NCBI GenBank assembly: GCA_031259645.1
Contig: JAIRLC010000140.1
Span: 1-10,076, forward strand
DNA length: 10,076 bases
Reading direction: 5' to 3'
Source: Prevotellaceae bacterium
GTDB lineage: Bacteria; Bacteroidota; Bacteroidia; Bacteroidales; UBA932
The notes below the pieces were generated by a model, which saw nothing but the letters and a program-made list of their open reading frames with translations, had not been told where the DNA came from and ran no database searches. The position numbers were made by a program, and so were the translations under genes. The first letter of the stretch is position 1; each line of letters opens with the position of its first letter. Below, in pieces: positions 7,829-10,076 of the stretch.

Positions 7829-8829
7829 TAGATTGCTCACAGTTGAAACCCCTGAACACACGCTTCTATTGCGATGTGCCGGGGCTGGATACGGAAAAAA
7901 TTTACCTGATGAATGGCGCCGGTGTGAAGAAAAATGCCGGTGAACAGGGCGTGCGGCTTGATTTTAACCGTTCGCAAACACCCAAGCCCATACAAATTAT
8001 TAGTGTACGCGAAGGCCATGCCTTTCCGGAAGTGCAGGTAAGGAATACCATTACGGTGGAAGCAGGCATTTCGGCAAGTTTGATATTGTGCGACCACACC
8101 ACGTCGGATTTTGCATTCGTCACCGAAACGTGGAATGAGTTTCATTTGGCTGCCGGCGCGCGGCTTCACATCTTGATGATGCAAAATGAACATAACGGCT
8201 CGGCGCATACTACAAACATCAGCGTGCGGCAGGAAGAGCACAGTTTTTTTTCATGTACGGCCATCACGCTGCACGGCGGAACCATTGAAAACCGCTTCGA
8301 GGTGGCGTTGCAGGGCGAGCAGGCGGAATGTGCGTTAAACGGCTTGTTCTTGTGCGACGGCGCGCAGCGGATAACCAATACGGTGCAGGTACGACACGCC
8401 GTGTCGTCGTGCCGGAGCAAACAGCTCTTCAAGGGCCTGCTCGACGACCGGGCGGTGGGGCATTTCAATGGCCACATCCGGGTGGATAAGGATGCGCAAA
8501 AAACGGAAGCCATGCAGGAAAATCACAATATGCTGCTTACGCCGGCCGCGAAAATGTACATACAACCCCATCTGGAAATTTACGCAGATGATGTGAAGTG
8601 CGCACATGGCGCTACCATTGGCCGGATTGACGAGAATGCGCTGTTTTACCTTCGCTCGCGGGGCATTAGTCTGGCCGAGGCGCAATTCCTGCAGCAATTC
8701 GCCTTTGCGCACGATGTGATTGAACGTATCACCTTACCTTCTTTGCGGGAACGCATTGCCGATTTGGTGGGCAAACGCTTGCGCGGCGAGTTGCACCCCT
8801 GCGCCGGCTGCGCCCGCCACTGCTGCTGA
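7825..8829 (+). CDS. sufD: Fe-S cluster assembly protein SufD (short form)
   Basis: SufD is a scaffold-complex partner of SufB and SufC that assists Fe-S cluster assembly, probably iron entry, in the cytosol. The SufBD beta-helix core is clear: residues of about 150-300 contain RHAVSSCRSKQLFKGLLDD, GHIRVDKDAQKTEAMQ and the strongly conserved DDVKCAHGATIGRID followed by LFYLRSRGIS. The tail carries Cys326, Cys329, Cys333 and Cys334, as I recall from Bacteroidales SufD. The protein has 334 residues, about 100 fewer than commonly seen, because the N-terminal helical region is missing. An in-frame stop at 7768 rules out an upstream start within this frame. The start overlaps the previous stop (ATGA), indicating translational coupling. 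sufB, sufC and sufS are not in the window, which is unusual. The last 158 bp (from about residue 285 through the stop) is duplicated at 9792-9949. Confidence 0.9.
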   Translation: MIDCSQLKPLNTRFYCDVPGLDTEKIYLMNGAGVKKNAGEQGVRLDFNRSQTPKPIQIISVREGHAFPEVQVRNTITVEAGISASLILCDHTTSDFAFVTETWNEFHLAAGARLHILMMQNEHNGSAHTTNISVRQEEHSFFSCTAITLHGGTIENRFEVALQGEQAECALNGLFLCDGAQRITNTVQVRHAVSSCRSKQLFKGLLDDRAVGHFNGHIRVDKDAQKTEAMQENHNMLLTPAAKMYIQPHLEIYADDVKCAHGATIGRIDENALFYLRSRGISLAEAQFLQQFAFAHDVIERITLPSLRERIADLVGKRLRGELHPCAGCARHCC

Positions 8830-8832
8830 GAA
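8675..8832 (+). repeat. 158-bp direct repeat, copy 1 (3' end of sufD)
   Basis: This segment begins at CCGAGGCGCAATTCC inside sufD and ends three bases after its TGA. It matches 9792-9949 at 155 of 158 positions with no gaps. The differences are 8694 G/A, 8727 T/C and 8757 T/C, all in third codon positions and all silent. The sequences diverge abruptly outside both ends, so the repeat has sharp borders. Confidence 0.95.
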
Positions 8833-8835
8833 ATA

Positions 8836-8878
8836 ACACAATTTAATATTCATTCATTTGGATTTTCAAAAATTGTGT
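8836..8878. repeat. 9-bp inverted repeat around the ncRNA promoter spacer
   Basis: ACACAATTT (8836-8844) and AAATTGTGT (8870-8878) are perfect inverted repeats 25 bp apart. The -33 TTTG lies in the loop and the right arm ends just before the -7 box, so it could be an operator. It could also be a weak 3'-end hairpin for sufD, but no T-run follows. Function is inferred. Confidence 0.4.
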
Positions 8879-8887
8879 GTATATTTG
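8857..8887 (+). promoter_or_regulatory. Promoter of the candidate ncRNA
   Basis: TTTG (8857-8860), a 19-nt spacer and TATATTTG (8880-8887) match the Bacteroidota -33/-7 consensus well. Transcription should begin at about 8892-8894. No long plus-strand reading frame follows before the terminator. Confidence 0.7.
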
Positions 8888-8892
8888 CAGTG

Positions 8893-9044
8893 TCATGGAG
8901 CGAAAGGAGCAATCCCTGAAAACTTTGGCAAGACCCGTTAATTCGGAGGGATGTAATCTCCTACGGCAGGTTGCATCTATGGTTTTAGGAACTTATTCCT
9001 AAGGCTGGAGGGGAGCGAGCAGAAATGCTCGCTTCATTATTTTT
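8893..9044 (+). ncRNA. Candidate stand-alone structured RNA of about 150 nt
   Basis: A good promoter upstream and an intrinsic terminator at the 3' end define a transcript of about 150 nt with no gene of convincing length. Internal pairing includes ATCCCT (8912-8917) with AGGGAT (8947-8952), an alternative GGAG/CTCC hairpin (8945-8948 with 8958-8961), and a 7-bp hairpin TTAGGAA-CTTA-TTCCTAA (8985-9002). I could not match it to tmRNA, RNase P RNA, SRP RNA, a common riboswitch or a tRNA. The next gene is convergent, so it is not a leader of that gene. It is only about 20 bp from the 3' end of the nuclease-like gene and shares the same inserted block. A 35-codon frame (8895-9002) lies inside it but has no ribosome binding site and a nearly leaderless start. 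It could instead be a long 3' UTR of sufD. Confidence 0.5.
9013..9044 (+). terminator. Intrinsic terminator of the ncRNA
   Basis: AGCGAGCA (9014-9021), a GAAA tetraloop and TGCTCGCT (9026-9033) form a perfect 8-bp stem followed by a T-rich tail ending in TTTTT (9040-9044). The T-run is only on the plus-strand side, so it acts on rightward transcription and may also terminate read-through from sufD. Confidence 0.85.
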
Positions 9045-9062
9045 GTGGTTCACCTGCAATTT

Positions 9063-9662
9063 TTATCTTGCCCACCATCTCATAAATAAATCAACAAACT
9101 TTCTGTTTTGTACGTGTCCATATCTCACATCGATCGGCTTCCCACCTAACAGTACTTTTATTGCCTTTATGTGTCTGTTCTGAAGATAAAAATCTTTTAT
9201 TGTGTCCGCTACATACCGCGAATCGACATTACCCACTATATTTAAAATTATCCTGTCAGACTGTAAAGAAGCCTTTTCTAACCTGTGATTAAGCGAATTT
9301 TTCCCATATATTGTTTTCAGTTCGTACAAATAGATATTATTGCCTTTTTTTAGAATAAAATCAGGACTTTTGCTGTTGAGTAATTTTGGCAACATAAACA
9401 CATTGTATCCAAGCCTGTTTAACGTCTTTGCCACATTCATATTATCGTTATATTCTACATCTATCTCATTGATATTCCTGAATACTTTTGTGACTGTCTT
9501 TGTTTCATTATCCTTTAGCTTCGTCACAAATCCCTTATGCTGTATTAGTTCACCGAGTATATTTGCCTTGTCCCTGTTGTTCAAATTCCCATGGGTGACA
9601 TCCGTTAGTTTTATAACAATATCTTCTGCGATATTCGACAATTTCCTTAATGTTAACGGCAT
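9063..9662 (-). CDS. PD-(D/E)XK-type nuclease-like protein, orphan CDI/polymorphic-toxin-like domain
   Basis: This 199-residue protein has no signal peptide and no membrane segment. Residues of about 72-145 carry the pattern of a restriction-endonuclease-like core: a helix (MNVAKTLNRLGYNV), then SPDFIL with Pro100-Asp101, a turn, and YLYELKT with Glu114-x-Lys116. These are followed by a helix with LEKASLQSDRIILN (Gln134). This spacing (PD, 12 residues, ExK, then a helix with Gln) resembles CdiA C-terminal tRNase-like domains and domains fused to some phage head proteins. Nucleic-acid cleavage is therefore a reasonable but unproven guess. Residues 1-65 are not recognised. An in-frame TAA 18 bp before the ATG fixes the longest frame. 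Base composition is clearly more AT-rich than in neighbouring genes, which suggests transfer. No immunity gene is next to it. It is convergent with the ncRNA and lies between the two sufD 3'-end copies. Confidence 0.7.
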   Translation of the reverse strand: MPLTLRKLSNIAEDIVIKLTDVTHGNLNNRDKANILGELIQHKGFVTKLKDNETKTVTKVFRNINEIDVEYNDNMNVAKTLNRLGYNVFMLPKLLNSKSPDFILKKGNNIYLYELKTIYGKNSLNHRLEKASLQSDRIILNIVGNVDSRYVADTIKDFYLQNRHIKAIKVLLGGKPIDVRYGHVQNRKFVDLFMRWWAR

Positions 9663-9767
9663 GTTGGTTCTAATTTTTTATTTCCGGAACTGTAGTTTCA
9701 CAATGTGTTTTGCTGCGTTTTTAACTTGTGTGGTGGCTTTAAATAAAAAAATGCTTGAGCGTTGCGG

Positions 9768-9775
9768 CAAAGATA
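9768..9775 (-). promoter_or_regulatory. -7 box for the nuclease-like gene
   Basis: On the minus strand this reads TATCTTTG, matching TAnnTTTG. It lies about 105 nt before the ATG at 9662 and 17 bp inside the right border of the inserted block. A TTG is present upstream but 24 nt away, longer than usual. The resulting leader of about 100 nt is long, and there is a weak purine match before the ATG. Confidence 0.4.
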
Positions 9776-9791
9776 ACAATTAATTATGGAA

Positions 9792-9949
9792 CCGAGGCGC
9801 AATTCCTGCAACAATTCGCCTTTGCGCACGATGTGATTGAACGCATCACCTTACCTTCTTTGCGGGAACGCATCGCCGATTTGGTGGGCAAACGCTTGCG
9901 CGGCGAGTTGCACCCCTGCGCCGGCTGCGCCCGCCACTGCTGCTGAGAA
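9792..9949 (+). pseudogene. Displaced 3' fragment of sufD (direct repeat copy 2)
   Basis: The segment encodes the last 50 residues of SufD, from EAQFLQQF to the Cys-rich tail and stop, identical in protein sequence to the end of the complete gene. The rest of sufD is missing upstream, so it is a remnant and not a functional gene. The frame is open back to a TTG at 9755, but those extra codons belong to unrelated AT-rich DNA and no ribosome binding site is seen. Perfect protein conservation with three silent changes suggests the two copies once were functional ends of two related sufD genes, or that the copy is recent. Confidence 0.9.
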
Positions 9950-9968
9950 TTTTTTAAACAGGACCGTC

Positions 9969-9998
9969 TTGCTGTTTCAAAAAAACTTCCTACCTTTG
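9969..9998 (+). promoter_or_regulatory. Promoter of the right-edge AAA-ATPase_like gene
   Basis: TTG (9969-9971), 19 nt, and TACCTTTG (9991-9998) match the -33/-7 consensus. The -33 lies beside a short inverted repeat, AAACAG (9956-9961) and CTGTTT (9972-9977). The start codon is 16 nt downstream of the -7 box, giving a very short leader. Confidence 0.65.
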
Positions 9999-10014
9999 TC
10001 GTATAGCTATTGTT

Positions 10015-10076
10015 ATGGCAACGAAAGTAAGGGACATGCCTATCGGCATACAGGATTTTGAGAAGTTGCGCAGAGG
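10015..10076 (+). CDS. Start of an AAA-ATPase_like / PDDEXK_9-type protein (cut by window edge)
   Basis: Only about 20 codons are visible, beginning MATKVRDMPIGIQDFEKLRR. The PIGIQDFEKLR stretch is the characteristic N-terminus of the large Bacteroidota family with an N-terminal AAA-ATPase_like domain and a C-terminal PD-(D/E)XK (DUF1703-type) nuclease domain. These are often present in many copies per genome and their role is unsettled. The gene follows the displaced sufD fragment by 68 bp and has its own consensus promoter. The call rests on a short segment, so only the family is offered. Confidence 0.7.
   Translation, partial: MATKVRDMPIGIQDFEKLRR

Noticed and set aside
8895..9002. 35-residue open frame (MERKEQSLKT...) inside the ncRNA region
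   Set aside because: No ribosome binding site, the expected transcript start is only a couple of bases upstream, the stop lies in a stable hairpin, and a frame this short is expected by chance about one time in five.
8893..9044. Known RNA families (SAM, TPP, cobalamin or glycine riboswitch, SRP RNA, tmRNA, RNase P RNA)
   Set aside because: Core motifs of these families were looked for by eye and not found; only a covariance search would be decisive.
9340..9783. 147-codon plus-strand frame opposite the nuclease-like gene
   Set aside because: Its translation is a low-complexity F/S/L/V-rich shadow of the antisense gene, with no motif.
8833..9791. Insertion sequence or integron cassette
   Set aside because: No transposase or integrase, no terminal inverted repeats at the block borders, and the flanking direct repeat of 158 bp is far too long for a transposition target duplication.
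9755..9946. Plus-strand frame with TTG start that includes the second sufD end
   Set aside because: The first dozen codons are unrelated AT-rich DNA and overlap the promoter of the opposite-strand gene; no initiation signal. It is better described as a gene remnant.
1..10076. CRISPR array or tRNA/rRNA genes
   Set aside because: No regularly spaced identical repeats with variable spacers and no tRNA or rRNA signatures were seen on either strand.

Overview
The window looks like the chromosome of a Bacteroidota bacterium, most likely order Bacteroidales. The reasons are repeated -7 boxes of the form TAnnTTTG with an upstream TTTG/TTG, lipoprotein and CarboxypepD_reg-like protein types common in that phylum, a fused-alpha 2-oxoacid:ferredoxin oxidoreductase (anaerobic metabolism), a SufD ending in a Cys-rich tail, and the start of an 'AAA-ATPase_like/PDDEXK_9' gene. 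Genus cannot be told from the sequence alone.

Left part (1-5980), minus strand. A lipoprotein with at least five tandem Ig/PKD-like repeats of about 90 residues runs off the left edge (1-1328). Upstream of it, and separated by a hairpin terminator, is gdhA (glutamate dehydrogenase, 1479-2816). Next come korB (2937-3962) and korA (3985-5817), the beta and fused gamma-alpha subunits of a 2-oxoglutarate (or related 2-oxoacid):ferredoxin oxidoreductase. The korB-gdhA gap is filled with modular palindromes and short tandem repeats. A divergent promoter region (5818-5980) separates korA from the plus-strand genes.

Middle part (5981-8829), plus strand, a tight operon: a gamma-carbonic-anhydrase-like hexapeptide protein, an exported protein with an N-terminal carboxypeptidase-regulatory-like domain, and a short SufD joined to it by an ATGA start/stop overlap. 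KorAB links succinyl-CoA, CO2 and 2-oxoglutarate, GDH links 2-oxoglutarate and glutamate, and the carbonic anhydrase would balance CO2 and bicarbonate next door, so the core region reads as carbon/nitrogen assimilation.

Right part (8675-10076), accessory. The last 158 bp of sufD (8675-8832) occurs again, 155/158 identical, at 9792-9949, with only three silent differences. Between the copies lie about 960 bp of more AT-rich DNA holding a candidate stand-alone RNA of about 150 nt, with its own -33/-7 promoter and terminator, and a convergent 199-residue PD-(D/E)XK-type protein resembling the nuclease domains of polymorphic/CDI toxins. Just beyond the second copy another consensus promoter drives the start of an AAA-ATPase_like gene. 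The sufD 3' end therefore looks like an insertion site where accessory cassettes are placed while the host gene is kept intact. No recombinase gene is present in the window. This is the part most likely to hold something undescribed.
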